DNA from: Sulfuricystis multivorans | Lineage (GTDB): Bacteria; Pseudomonadota; Gammaproteobacteria; Burkholderiales; Rhodocyclaceae | Length of the DNA: 64,000 nucleotides | Direction: 5' to 3' | NCBI RefSeq assembly: GCF_003966565.1 | Contig: NZ_AP018718.1 | Span: 1,302,001-1,366,000, forward strand | Shown here: piece by piece, positions 30,265 to 39,092 of the stretch | How the letters are laid out: every line of letters begins with the position of its first letter | Numbering within the stretch: position 1 is the first letter of the stretch | Made by a program: the position numbers and the translations under genes | Notes under the pieces: model-generated | Database searches by the model: none | The model's input: only the letters and a program-made list of their open reading frames with translations | Told to the model about the DNA's origin: nothing

Positions 30265-32171
30265 ACGAGACCGCCCTCGAACGCCTCGCCGAGGCCTGCG
30301 GCATCGCCCGCGAATATCACGACATCTGGGGCGGCCATCATCCGACCTCGGCGAGCACGCAGCGTGATTTGCTCGCCGCGATGCACTTCGACCTCACCCG
30401 CGATGCCGAAGAGCTGCTCGCCGAATTCGCGGCGGCCCAGCGCACCCTCCCTGCGCTGCCTGATGAGGCGATGGCGCAATGCTGTCATCTGCCGGCCGTA
30501 CTCGCCGAGGGTGGACGGCTGTGGGGCTTGAGCGTGCAGCTCTACAGCCTGCGATCAGGGCGAAATTGGGGCATCGGTGATTTCACCGATCTGGCCGCGC
30601 TGGTCGAACTGGTCGCCGCGGCCGGCGGCGATTTCATCGGACTGAACCCCTTGCATGCGCTATTTCCGGACGATCCGACGCGCATCAGCCCCTACAGCCC
30701 TTCGCACCGCGCTTTCTTGAACGTGCTCTACATCGATGTCGAGGCCGTGCCGGAATTCGCCGCCTGTGAGGCCGTCCAAAGCCGTATCGCCAGCGCCGAG
30801 TTTCAGGCGCAATTGACTGCGCTGCGCGCGCAGCCGTTGGTCGATTACCCTGGCGTCGCCCGGCTCAAACTCGAGATCCTGCGGGCGCTGTTCGATTTCT
30901 GGCGCGCCCATGCCGGCGCCTGCCTGGCCGGCTTCGCCGTCTGGCGCGAAGCACAGGGCGAGGCACTGGAACATTTCGCGCGCTTCGAGACGCTCCAGGC
31001 GCACTTTCGCGCACAAGACCCGGACTGCTGGGGCTGGCCAGCCTGGCCGGAGGAATACCGTGACCCGGCCTCACCCGCTGTCGCCGCTTTTGCCGAGAAT
31101 CACGCCGTCGAGATCGACTGGCATGCCTGGCTGCAATGGCTGGCGGATTCGCAGCTGGCCGCGGTCGCCGCACGCGCGCGCGAGCGCGGCATGGCGATCG
31201 GTCTTTACCGCGATCTGGCCGTCGGCGCCCATCCGGGCGGCGCGGAGGTCTGGCAATGGCAGGATGTGTTCGCGATCGGCAATGGCGGCGCCCATACCGG
31301 CGCGCCGCCCGACGATCTCAATCTGCTCGGTCAGGACTGGGGACTGCCGCCCTTGATCCCGCATCGCCTGCGCGAAGCCAGTTATGCGCCCTTCATCGAG
31401 GTATTGCACGCCAACATGCGCCACGCCGGCGCCTTGCGCATCGATCATGTGATGGGATTGTCACGCCTGTTTTGGGTACCGGCCGACACGCCGGCAACCG
31501 AAGGCGCTTATGTCCATTACCCCTTCGCTACGCTGCTCGGCCTCGTGGCACGCGCGAGTCTCGACCATGCCTGCCTGGTGATCGGCGAGGACTTGGGCAC
31601 CGTGCCCGAAGGTTTCCGCGAGCGGCTCTTCGCTGCCGGCGTGCTCTCCTACCACCCGCTGATCTTCGAGCGTTATCCCGACGGCAATTTCCGCCTGCCC
31701 GTCGACATGCCGCGCCAGGCGCTCGTCTCGGCCAGCACCCACGACTTGCCGACGCTCGCCGGTTTCTGGCAGGGCGTCGATCTGGAGATTCGCACGCGAT
31801 TGATGCTGTTTCCGAGCAGCGCAGTGCGCGAGCGGCTGATCACCGAACGCGGCTGGGATCGCGGCCGCTTGCTGTGGGCGCTGGAGCGCGAAAATCTGCT
31901 CCCTACGGGAGTCAGCAAGGACCCTGCTGCGCTGCCGGACCTGACGCCGGAAGTCATCGCTGCGATCCACGCCTATCTCGCCCGCAGCCCGGCGATGTTG
32001 CTGTCCATCCAGCCCGAGGACGTCTTCGCCTGCCGCGATCAGATCAACGTGCCGGGCACGCTCGAAGACCAACATCCGAACTGGCAGCGCAAGCTGCCGC
32101 AGCCGCTGGAAGAGTGGCCGATGCTGCCGGGCTGGTATGCCGTGATCGACGCTGTGCGCGCCGAGCGCTGA
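30261..32171 (+). CDS. malQ: 4-alpha-glucanotransferase (amylomaltase)
   Basis: 636 residues, GH77 family. It transfers maltodextrin chains and releases glucose, complementing glgP and glgX. Family motifs include WGIGDF, the YSPSHRAFLN region, ALRIDHVMGLSRLFWVP with the nucleophile region, IGEDLGTVPEGFRE with the acid/base, and STHDLPTLAGFWQG. It lies in the ATGA overlap with glgX and ends six bases before the convergent exonuclease gene. Confidence 0.95.
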   Translation: MNETALERLAEACGIAREYHDIWGGHHPTSASTQRDLLAAMHFDLTRDAEELLAEFAAAQRTLPALPDEAMAQCCHLPAVLAEGGRLWGLSVQLYSLRSGRNWGIGDFTDLAALVELVAAAGGDFIGLNPLHALFPDDPTRISPYSPSHRAFLNVLYIDVEAVPEFAACEAVQSRIASAEFQAQLTALRAQPLVDYPGVARLKLEILRALFDFWRAHAGACLAGFAVWREAQGEALEHFARFETLQAHFRAQDPDCWGWPAWPEEYRDPASPAVAAFAENHAVEIDWHAWLQWLADSQLAAVAARARERGMAIGLYRDLAVGAHPGGAEVWQWQDVFAIGNGGAHTGAPPDDLNLLGQDWGLPPLIPHRLREASYAPFIEVLHANMRHAGALRIDHVMGLSRLFWVPADTPATEGAYVHYPFATLLGLVARASLDHACLVIGEDLGTVPEGFRERLFAAGVLSYHPLIFERYPDGNFRLPVDMPRQALVSASTHDLPTLAGFWQGVDLEIRTRLMLFPSSAVRERLITERGWDRGRLLWALERENLLPTGVSKDPAALPDLTPEVIAAIHAYLARSPAMLLSIQPEDVFACRDQINVPGTLEDQHPNWQRKLPQPLEEWPMLPGWYAVIDAVRAER

Positions 32172-32177
32172 ACGGTG

Positions 32178-32966
32178 CTATGCGCCCCAGGCGCCGAGAA
32201 ACTCCCGCCAGTGCGCTGCATCGATCTTCGCCAGCGCGTCGCGCACGCTGGCCACTTCCTCGTCGTGCTCCGCGACGGACATTTGGCCACGCATCATCTG
32301 GAAGCGCAGATAGACGAGGTAGGTGTTGACGACATCGGTCTCGCAATAATCGCGGATCGCCCCGATCTCGCCAGCAAGCCACGCACTCCAGACCGCGCCG
32401 CCGTCCATGCCGAGTTTGCCAGGAAGCCCCATCAGCTTCGCCAGCTCGTCGAGCGGCGCGTTGGCGCGCGGCTGATAGAGCGCCAACAGATCCATCAGAT
32501 CCAGATGGCGCGTGTGGTAACGACTGATGTAGTTGTTGAACTTGAAGTCGCGGCTGTCCTTGTAATCGCCCTCGCCCATCTCCCAGTAGCGCGGCGCGGC
32601 GATGCCGTGGATCAACCCGCGGTAGTGCAGCACCGGCAAATCGAAGCCACCGCCGTTCCATGAGACGATCTGTGGCGTGTATTTTTCGATACCGGCGAAG
32701 AAGCGCCGGATGATCTCGGCCTCGGTGAGCTTCGGCTCGGCCAGCGACCAGACCTTGAAGCCCTCGTCGCTCCTCATCACGCAAGAGATGACGACGACGC
32801 GTTGCAGATGGAGCGGCAAAAAATCCGAGCCGTTCTTTGCGCGCTGCTTCTGGAAGGCGAATTCTGCCACCTCGGCATCGGGCAGCGATTCCGGCAGATC
32901 ATGGAGAAGTCGCAGCCCCGCGATATCGGGGATCGACTCGATGTCGAAGACAAGAACAGGAGTCAC
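32178..32966 (-). CDS. Predicted 3'-5' exonuclease, PolB-like (DEDD fold)
   Basis: 262 residues. It starts [14 protein letters not shown], the first DEDD motif, with VSWNGGGFDLPVL as the second and CETDVVNTYLVYLRF as the third, as in the PolB-associated exonuclease-like family. No polymerase domain is attached. The ATG overlaps the cysM stop by four bases, so it closes the long minus-strand operon-like block. The substrate is unknown; a DNA repair or RNA role is equally compatible. Confidence 0.85.
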   Translation of the reverse strand: MTPVLVFDIESIPDIAGLRLLHDLPESLPDAEVAEFAFQKQRAKNGSDFLPLHLQRVVVISCVMRSDEGFKVWSLAEPKLTEAEIIRRFFAGIEKYTPQIVSWNGGGFDLPVLHYRGLIHGIAAPRYWEMGEGDYKDSRDFKFNNYISRYHTRHLDLMDLLALYQPRANAPLDELAKLMGLPGKLGMDGGAVWSAWLAGEIGAIRDYCETDVVNTYLVYLRFQMMRGQMSVAEHDEEVASVRDALAKIDAAHWREFLGAWGA

Positions 32967-33865
32967 GCCGGAAACACGCCGGTCGAGAGATAGCGGTCGC
33001 CGCGATCGCAGACGATGCTGACGATCACCGCGTCCTCGACTTCGGCGGCGATGCGCAGCGCCACCGCCATCGCCCCACCGGACGAAATGCCGGCACAGAT
33101 GCCCTCCTCGCGGGCGAGCCGACGCGTCATTTCCTCGGCGTCATGCTGGCTTACGTATTCGATCCGGTCGATGCGCGAGAAATCGCAGATCTTCGGCAGA
33201 TACTCCGGCGGCCATTTGCGGATGCCCGGAATCTGCGCGCCTTCTGCCGGCTGACAACCGATGATCTGGATGGCCGGATTCATTTCCTTGAAGTAGCGCG
33301 AGCAGCCCATGATCGTGCCTGTGGTGCCCATGCTGGAGACGAAATGGGTGATGCGGCCTGCCGTGTCGCGCCAGATTTCCGGGCCGGTGCCGCGGTAGTG
33401 CGCGAGCGGATTGTCCGGGTTGGAAAACTGGTCGAGCATGATGCCGCGTCCAGTGCCAACCAGCCGCTCGGCCTCGTCGCGCGCGCCTTCCATCCCGGCT
33501 GCCTTCGGCGTCAGTATCAGCTCGGCACCATAGGCGCGCATCGACTGCCGCCGCTCGATACTCTGGTTCTCCGGCATCACCAGCACCATTTTGTAGCCGC
33601 GCATCGCCGCCACCATCGCCAGCGCAATGCCGGTGTTGCCCGAAGTCGCCTCGATCAGCGTGTCGCCTGGCTTGATCTCGCCGCGCTTTTCGGCTTCCAG
33701 GATCATCGACAGTGCCGGCCGGTCCTTGACCGAGCCGGCCGGATTGTTGCCCTCGAGCTTGGCAAGAATCACGTTATTGCGCCGCGCATTCTCGGCGCCA
33801 GGTAACCGTTGCAGGCGCACCAGCGGAGTATTGCCGACAAAGTCTTCGAGAGTATGCGTGTTCAT
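32963..33865 (-). CDS. cysM: Cysteine synthase B
   Basis: 300 residues, PLP enzyme of fold type II, making cysteine from O-acetylserine and sulfide or thiosulfate. The PLP lysine is K47 in [23 protein letters not shown] binds substrate and GTTGTIMG the phosphate. The CysM rather than CysK type is suggested by the length and the [15 protein letters not shown] context. Its start overlaps the hldD stop by four bases (ATGA). Confidence 0.94.
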   Translation of the reverse strand: MNTHTLEDFVGNTPLVRLQRLPGAENARRNNVILAKLEGNNPAGSVKDRPALSMILEAEKRGEIKPGDTLIEATSGNTGIALAMVAAMRGYKMVLVMPENQSIERRQSMRAYGAELILTPKAAGMEGARDEAERLVGTGRGIMLDQFSNPDNPLAHYRGTGPEIWRDTAGRITHFVSSMGTTGTIMGCSRYFKEMNPAIQIIGCQPAEGAQIPGIRKWPPEYLPKICDFSRIDRIEYVSQHDAEEMTRRLAREEGICAGISSGGAMAVALRIAAEVEDAVIVSIVCDRGDRYLSTGVFPA

Positions 33866-34860
33866 TTGCCGGAGAGATAGCTGACGTATTCCCTCACACC
33901 CTGCGCGACATCCCGGAAAGGTTCCGTGTAGCCGGCCTCGCGCAGCGCGGAAATATCGGCCTGCGTGAAGCTTTGATATTTGCCTTTCAATGCCTCGGGG
34001 AAAGCGATGTATTCGACGATGCCGGCATCGACCATCTGCGCGAGCGAAAGCGGCGGCTCGCCTTCCAAGGCACGGCAGGCGTTGACGGTGGCGAAGGCGA
34101 TGTCGTTGAACGGTTGCGCCTGGCCGGTGCCGAGGTTGAAGATGCCAGACTTACCCGGATGGTCGAGAAAGAACAGATTCACCTTGACGACGTCCTCGAC
34201 ATAAACGAAATCGCGCCGCTGTTCGCCGTTGCCATAACCGTCGCAGCCTTCGAACAGCTTCACCTTGCGGCTTTCGCGATATTGGTTGAAGTGGTGGAAG
34301 GCGACCGAGGCCATGCGCCCCTTGTGCTGCTCACGCGGCCCATAGACGTTGAAGTAACGAAAACCCACCACCTGCGAGGCCGGCTCTTCCTGAGCCAGAC
34401 GCCGGCGAACCACCTGGTCGAAGAGGAATTTCGAGTAGCCATAGACGTTCAGCGGCCCCTCGTGCTCGCGTGCCTCTTTGAAGATGCGCCCCGCCCCATA
34501 GACCGACGCGGAGGAGGCATAGAGGAACTGCACCTCCTGATCGAGACAATGATCCAACAGCGTCAGGCTGTAGCGGTAATTGTTCTGCATCATGTAATGG
34601 CCATCGCTCTCCATCGTGTCCGAGCACGCCCCTTCGTGGAACACCGCTTCGAGCACACCGTCGAAATGGCCCTGCTGCAACAGCTCGAGGAATTCGTGCT
34701 TGTCGAGATAGTCGGCAATCTCGCAATCGACCAAATTCTTGAATTTGTCCGCCTTCTCGAGGTTGTCGACGGCGAGGATATTGTCGATGCCGCGCTCGTT
34801 CAACGCCTTGACGAGATTCGAGCCAATAAACCCGGCCGCACCGGTGACTACGTAATACAT
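33862..34860 (-). CDS. hldD: ADP-L-glycero-D-manno-heptose 6-epimerase
   Basis: 332 residues (also called rfaD). It epimerises ADP-D-glycero- to ADP-L-glycero-manno-heptose for the LPS inner core. N-terminal [15 protein letters not shown] is the NAD site; [10 protein letters not shown] carries the catalytic Tyr and Lys. The start is taken at the ATG 34858-34860, giving the family N-terminus; codons at 34866 and 34872 are also possible. The IS4-family element ends nine bases before this ATG. The rebuilt native leader would read AAGGAATGAGT before ATG; the insertion leaves GTGGGAATGAGT, a weaker but plausible ribosome site. Its original promoter and linkage to rfaE1 are cut. Confidence 0.94.
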   Translation of the reverse strand: MYYVVTGAAGFIGSNLVKALNERGIDNILAVDNLEKADKFKNLVDCEIADYLDKHEFLELLQQGHFDGVLEAVFHEGACSDTMESDGHYMMQNNYRYSLTLLDHCLDQEVQFLYASSASVYGAGRIFKEAREHEGPLNVYGYSKFLFDQVVRRRLAQEEPASQVVGFRYFNVYGPREQHKGRMASVAFHHFNQYRESRKVKLFEGCDGYGNGEQRRDFVYVEDVVKVNLFFLDHPGKSGIFNLGTGQAQPFNDIAFATVNACRALEGEPPLSLAQMVDAGIVEYIAFPEALKGKYQSFTQADISALREAGYTEPFRDVAQGVREYVSYLSGK

Positions 34861-34869
34861 ACTCATTCC
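34861..34869. repeat. Target duplication (left copy) of the IS4-family element
   Basis: ACTCATTCC, repeated exactly at 36192-36200 on the other side of the element. A nine-base duplication is within the range for IS4-type elements and shows a simple insertion. Confidence 0.85.
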
Positions 34870-36191
34870 CACTACCGTCCGGTTAAATCGTGAATAGATT
34901 CAGTTGGTTGCGCGGCACACCCTGTGGAAGAATGCACTCGCTGGCTGGAAAGGCTTGCTGCAAGGGCATCTTCTCGAACAGGGTGACCGACAAAATCTGT
35001 AGCAAAGTGTAGAGCGAGGCGTCCAGTTGCAGTTTCTTCTTGATGATGGCAACGAGCACATAGACCGACACGGCGATCCAGATTTGCGTCTTGACCGCAT
35101 TCTCCGATGTTCCGAAAAACCGTTTGATCCGCAAATGCTGCTTGATCCACTTGAAGAACAACTCGACTTGCCAGCGATTCTTGTAGAGCGCGCAGATCGT
35201 CGTGGCCGGCAAGGTCATCTGGTTGGTAAGGAAGATGAGCGTCTTGCCTGTCTCCGGATCGTTGAAGCGCACCCGGCGCAGCTGGGCGGGATACTCCTGC
35301 CGGGTGTAGAAACCATCGAGCGCAATGCGCTGATCGCAGATGACGCCCGTGGTTCGGTCGGTTGGCACCGAATAGACACGATGCCAGCGCATGTTCGACT
35401 TGGCGCGTGTGACGAAGAACGCCCCGGCCAGGTGCAGCGCATGCAAGCGGGCGAAATCGACGTAGCCCCGATCCATGGTGTAGATGGCCCCGGGTTCCAG
35501 TTCGAGCAGATCGAGGGCATGCACGTCGTGCAGTTTGCCGTCGGAGACATGGATAAAGCTGGGAATGCTGCCCTTCAGGTCGAGCAGCGTATGCATCTTC
35601 ACCGCCGCCTTGGTGGTGCGAAAGTGCGCCCACGGAAACACCGACAGGCACAGGTCGATGGTGGTCGAGTCCAGCGCATAGACGGTGTTCGACAGATCGA
35701 GTCCCAAGTCCTCGCTCATATACAGTTTGCGGGCTTGCATGATCAAGCGACTGGCAAAAGCTTCCCAGATGCGCCAATCTCGCGACTCGTTGGCGTCGGC
35801 CAATGTCGATCTGGCCACCGGAGCGCGAAACCCCATGTGGTAGAGCTTCGCCGATTGGGCCAGCAGGCAGGCCTCGATGTCCCGCAGGCTCTCCCGGTAG
35901 GTCAGTTGCGCAAAGGCCATGGCCCGGAATTGCTCGGCACAGGTCAGCGCCCGCACCCCCTTGTCGCCGCCGTGTCGTGCCACGATCCGATGGAATGTCT
36001 TCCACGGCAGAAAGTCCATGATCTGGGCGAACAGCGTCTTGCCGGTGTTCATGGCAGTCTCCGGGCCAAAGCTCGGAATTCTGCGGGAACCCCGTTTCCG
36101 ATTTCAAATCGGAGACACCCCTCGTCGCTCGGAAACCTGCATCAGTCATGGCTTACAGCGGTTCACCCTCTCATTTAACCGGACAGCAGTG
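34870..36191 (-). mobile_element. Complete IS4-family insertion sequence, 1322 bp
   Basis: Bounded by 19-base imperfect inverted repeats: CACTACCGTCCGGTTAAAT on the left, and CACTGCTGTCCGGTTAAAT as the reverse complement of the right end (17 of 19 identical). It is flanked by the nine-base duplication ACTCATTCC and carries one intact transposase gene. Intact ends, duplication and frame suggest a recent, possibly active insertion. It separates hldD from rfaE1 in the LPS gene run. Confidence 0.9.
34883..36052 (-). CDS. IS4-family transposase (DDE)
   Basis: 389 residues. Catalytic residues are visible: D128 in YALDSTT, D194 in TMDRGYVDF, and the IS4 signature Y290-x2-R293-x3-E297-x6-K304 in [15 protein letters not shown]. 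The N-terminal DUF4372-like region is present. It fills nearly the whole element; the stop is 13 bases from the left end. It is encoded on the same strand as the surrounding LPS operon, so outward transcription into hldD is possible. Confidence 0.93.
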   Translation of the reverse strand: MNTGKTLFAQIMDFLPWKTFHRIVARHGGDKGVRALTCAEQFRAMAFAQLTYRESLRDIEACLLAQSAKLYHMGFRAPVARSTLADANESRDWRIWEAFASRLIMQARKLYMSEDLGLDLSNTVYALDSTTIDLCLSVFPWAHFRTTKAAVKMHTLLDLKGSIPSFIHVSDGKLHDVHALDLLELEPGAIYTMDRGYVDFARLHALHLAGAFFVTRAKSNMRWHRVYSVPTDRTTGVICDQRIALDGFYTRQEYPAQLRRVRFNDPETGKTLIFLTNQMTLPATTICALYKNRWQVELFFKWIKQHLRIKRFFGTSENAVKTQIWIAVSVYVLVAIIKKKLQLDASLYTLLQILSVTLFEKMPLQQAFPASECILPQGVPRNQLNLFTI

Positions 36192-36200
36192 ACTCATTCC
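36192..36200. repeat. Target duplication (right copy) of the IS4-family element
   Basis: ACTCATTCC, identical to 34861-34869. On the minus strand, joined to the preceding TGAA, it restores the pre-insertion leader AAGGAATGAGT of hldD. Confidence 0.85.
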
Positions 36201-36203
36201 TTC

Positions 36204-36413
36204 AACCCAGATTGTCCATTGGAACGCGAGCGGGTTTCGAAGGCGAGGGCGAGCAGGTTTGCGTCCCCGCGACGAGCCAATAACAGTGTCTATTGGCGAG
36301 GAACGGGGGCGCAAAGATGCCGCCCGCAGCTCGAAAACCGCCGCGTAGGGCGATGAGATGATCGTATCGAATGTTCATGGCGAATCTGCCCGGTCTAATG
36401 GACAATCTGGGTT
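36204..36413. repeat. 210-bp element with 17-bp terminal inverted repeats
   Basis: AACCCAGATTGTCCATT (36204-36220) and its exact reverse complement (36397-36413) bound a stretch without a convincing gene. A 67-codon minus-strand frame fills it but has no ribosome site or recognisable domain. The left end abuts the hldD leader and the right end lies inside the rfaE1 3' end. Its terminus, followed by AGACCG, recurs near the MITE at 61.58 kb, so it is a dispersed repeat, possibly non-autonomous mobile DNA. Confidence 0.7.
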
Positions 36414-37328
36414 CAACTCTTCCAGAGAACAGGTGGCGGTGCCGAGCTTGCCGACGACGATACCCGCCGCGCGGTTGGCAAGCCGCACCGCTTCGATGAG
36501 GGGCTGCCCGGCGGCGAGCATCACCGCCAGCGTGGCGATCACGGTATCCCCCGCACCGCTGACATCATAAACCTCGCGCGCCTGCGCCGGCTCGTGAATC
36601 GCCCCATCCGCAGTAAACAGCGTCATGCCTTCTTCCGAGCGCGTCAGCAGCACGGCATCGAAGCCGAGCTCGGCGCGCAGCTTCGTCACCCGGGCGGTCA
36701 GGTCTGTTTCATCCTGCCAGCGGCCGACGACCTCACGCAATTCGGCGCGGTTGGGCGTGACGATGCTCGCCCCCGCATAGCGCGTGTAGTCGTCGCCTTT
36801 GGGATCGACGAGCACGGGTTTGCCGTATTCCTTGGCGATGCGGATCATCTCGGCGATGTGGGTCAGCCCGCCCTTGCCATAGTCGGAGAGGATCACGACC
36901 TCGCAATCATCGATGCGCTGGCGGAACTCGGCCAGCTTCGCTTGCAGCACCTCGTGAGCCGGCCAGTTCTCGAAGTCGATGCGCAGCAGTTGTTGCTGGC
37001 GGCCGATGACGCGCAGCTTGACGGTGGTATTGAGCTGCGCATCTTCATGGAGACTCGCCTCGATCGCCGATTCGGCCAACAAGCGGGCGAGCGACTGGCC
37101 AGCCTCATCGGCGCCGACGACCGAAAGCAGAGTCGCCTGCGCGCCGAGCGCGGCGATGTTGCGTGCGACATTGGCCGCGCCGCCGGGACGCTCCTCGGTG
37201 CGCTCCACCTTGACCACCGGCACCGGCGCTTCGGGTGAGATGCGCGAGACCTCACCGAACCAGTAACGGTCGAGCATCACGTCGCCGACGACGAGCACAC
37301 GGGCAGAAGCCGTATCGGGCAGATTCAT
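36375..37328 (-). CDS. rfaE1: D-glycero-beta-D-manno-heptose-7-phosphate kinase
   Basis: 317 residues, PfkB/ribokinase family (HldE kinase half, without the nucleotidyltransferase half). It makes heptose-1,7-bisphosphate for LPS core. The catalytic motif DVSGAGDTVIATLAVML is near residue 255, and GGAANVARN is N-terminal. The ATG overlaps the lapB stop by ATGA. The last residues after CSLEEL, NPDCPLDRADSP, are encoded by the terminal inverted repeat of the 210-bp element, so the natural C-terminal end appears to have been replaced. The domain core is complete, so activity is likely. Confidence 0.9.
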   Translation of the reverse strand: MNLPDTASARVLVVGDVMLDRYWFGEVSRISPEAPVPVVKVERTEERPGGAANVARNIAALGAQATLLSVVGADEAGQSLARLLAESAIEASLHEDAQLNTTVKLRVIGRQQQLLRIDFENWPAHEVLQAKLAEFRQRIDDCEVVILSDYGKGGLTHIAEMIRIAKEYGKPVLVDPKGDDYTRYAGASIVTPNRAELREVVGRWQDETDLTARVTKLRAELGFDAVLLTRSEEGMTLFTADGAIHEPAQAREVYDVSGAGDTVIATLAVMLAAGQPLIEAVRLANRAAGIVVGKLGTATCSLEELNPDCPLDRADSP

Positions 37329-38512
37329 GGCGAAAGATCGAATTCTTCGGTGCGTTTCGGGGGGAAAGTCTCCCAGCCGCCGCAGGCTGGGCAGCGCCAG
37401 TGGAACTGACGCGCCTTGAAACCGCAATCGTCACAGCGGTAACGCGCCACGCGCCGGGTGTGGGTATGGATCAGGTTCTTGACCAATTCCAGATCGGCAC
37501 GTCGCTCCGGTGGCGCGAGCAGGAGCTGCGCTTCGAGCAGCTTGTCGAGCCCCAGCAGAGTGGGATTGCGCCGCAGTTCGTCGCGCACCAAGCCATAGGC
37601 GGCTTGCGGACCATGAACCCGTAACTCCGCCTGGAACACGGCATCGAGGAGATCGAGCGACGAATGGCGTTCGAGATAACCGCGCAGCAGCTCGATGCCC
37701 GCCTGCTCGCGGCCAAGCTGTCGGAATGCAGCCATCATCTTGTCCGCAGCGAGCGACAGATGCTGCGGGTTTTGTTGTTCGATTGCCTGCCAGTGGCCGA
37801 TCGCCGCCTCCGGAGAGCCGGCCTTCGCTTCGAGCTCGCCGAGCATCAGCGTGGCGCGCACGCAGCGGCGGTTGGTCGCCAGCGCGGTCTCGATGTGCTG
37901 GCGCGCCATTTCGTAACGGCCGTTGAGCAGATCGGAGGCCGCTAGCTCGCAATGGAATTGGGCGATTTCTTTTTGCCAGAGATGCTCCGCATGGCCAGGC
38001 ATCTGGTTGGCGATGGCAATGGCTTTTTCCCAATCCTTCTCGAGCTGATAGATCTCCAGCAGGTTGCGCAATGCTTCCTCGTCACGCGCGGTGCCGCGCA
38101 GTTTGAGGAAGACCTCCTCGGCGCGATCGAGCAGCCCCGCCTTCAGATAATCCAGGCCGAGTTCCGTCAGGGCTTGCAGGCGCTGTTCTTCGGTCAGTTG
38201 GGAGAGCGAGGCGTCGCGGTCGATCAGGTGCTTGTGCACGCGAATCGCGCGGTCGGTCTCGCCGCGCCGGCGAAACAGGCTGCCAAGCGCGAAATGCAGT
38301 TCGACGGTCTCGGGATCGATGCGCGCCGCTTCGAGAAACGCCTCGATCGCTCGATCGGGCTGCTCATTGAGCAGGAAGTTGAGGCCGGTGAAATAGGAGC
38401 GCGGTAAGGCGCGCGATTCGCTGACCACCTGCTTGATGTCGATCCGCGCCGCCAGCCAGCCGAAGCCGAAAAACAATGGCAGCGCGAGTAGCCACCACAG
38501 TTCGATTTCCAT
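37325..38512 (-). CDS. lapB: Lipopolysaccharide assembly protein B (LapB/YciM)
   Basis: 395 residues. An N-terminal membrane helix (about 5-22) anchors a cytoplasmic chain of TPR repeats (about 35-340) and a C-terminal rubredoxin-like zinc site with CDDC and CPAC. LapB regulates LpxC turnover through FtsH and couples LPS synthesis to transport. The start ATG is 38510-38512, two bases after the lapA stop; the longer open frame upstream is out of family. Position with lapA and rfaE1 fits an LPS operon. Confidence 0.94.
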   Translation of the reverse strand: MEIELWWLLALPLFFGFGWLAARIDIKQVVSESRALPRSYFTGLNFLLNEQPDRAIEAFLEAARIDPETVELHFALGSLFRRRGETDRAIRVHKHLIDRDASLSQLTEEQRLQALTELGLDYLKAGLLDRAEEVFLKLRGTARDEEALRNLLEIYQLEKDWEKAIAIANQMPGHAEHLWQKEIAQFHCELAASDLLNGRYEMARQHIETALATNRRCVRATLMLGELEAKAGSPEAAIGHWQAIEQQNPQHLSLAADKMMAAFRQLGREQAGIELLRGYLERHSSLDLLDAVFQAELRVHGPQAAYGLVRDELRRNPTLLGLDKLLEAQLLLAPPERRADLELVKNLIHTHTRRVARYRCDDCGFKARQFHWRCPACGGWETFPPKRTEEFDLSP

Positions 38513-38514
38513 TA

Positions 38515-38784
38515 TCAGGTCTTCGGCCGATCCGTCGGCTCGGGCGCGGTGGCTCGACGTTCGAGACGGCTGACCCTGCGCCGCAGCCGGATCACCTGCG
38601 GCAGCAGGGCCAATAATCCGAGAGCGACGCCGATCGCCAGCGCCGCCAACAGCGCCAGCGACAAAGGCACGCGCCAGACGGTATCGAAGTAGAAGCGCAG
38701 CTCCACATCCGAAGCATTCTTGATCGCCAGGCCGAGCAGGACGACGAACAGGACGCCACGCAGGAGCCAGAGCAGTGCGTTCAT
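38515..38784 (-). CDS. lapA: LapA family membrane protein (DUF1049)
   Basis: 89 residues with two hydrophobic segments (about 5-20 and 40-63) and a basic C-terminal tail with a short coiled coil (RLRRRVSRLERR). This is the LapA/YciS pattern. LapA works with LapB in LPS assembly. It is eleven bases downstream of ihfB. Confidence 0.88.
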   Translation of the reverse strand: MNALLWLLRGVLFVVLLGLAIKNASDVELRFYFDTVWRVPLSLALLAALAIGVALGLLALLPQVIRLRRRVSRLERRATAPEPTDRPKT

Positions 38785-38795
38785 CGGCAGGGCGT

Positions 38796-39083
38796 TTATT
38801 TACCGGCCTGGTCGACGCGCTCGCGCAACTCTTTGCCCGCCTTGAAATGCGGCACGTACTTGGCCGGCACCTCGACCTTGACGCCGGATTTCGGGTTGCG
38901 GCCGATGCGCGGCGGACGGTAGTTGAGCGAGAAGCTGCCGAAGCCGCGAATCTCGATGCGCTCCCCTTTGGCGAGGGTTTCCGCGAGCGCATCGAGAATC
39001 ACTTTGACGGCCAGATCCGCATCTTTTGCCACCAGCTGTGGAAAGCGCTGGGCCAGACGGGCGATCAACTCGGATTTGGTCAT
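38796..39083 (-). CDS. ihfB: Integration host factor subunit beta
   Basis: 95 residues, HU/IHF family. The arm sequence [24 protein letters not shown] is present with the intercalating proline. It bends DNA together with IHF-alpha, which is encoded elsewhere. The [16 protein letters not shown] start and the location just downstream of rpsA are both typical of the beta subunit. Confidence 0.95.
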   Translation of the reverse strand: MTKSELIARLAQRFPQLVAKDADLAVKVILDALAETLAKGERIEIRGFGSFSLNYRPPRIGRNPKSGVKVEVPAKYVPHFKAGKELRERVDQAGK

Positions 39084-39092
39084 GGCCCCGGC

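Noticed and set aside
35027-36178. 383-codon frame antisense to the IS4 transposase
   Set aside because: The minus-strand frame has the full DDE and YREK signature; this one is its shadow.
36202-36405. 67-codon frame filling the 210-bp inverted-repeat element
   Set aside because: It starts and ends within the inverted repeats, lacks a ribosome site and shows no domain; such frames come with the repeat.
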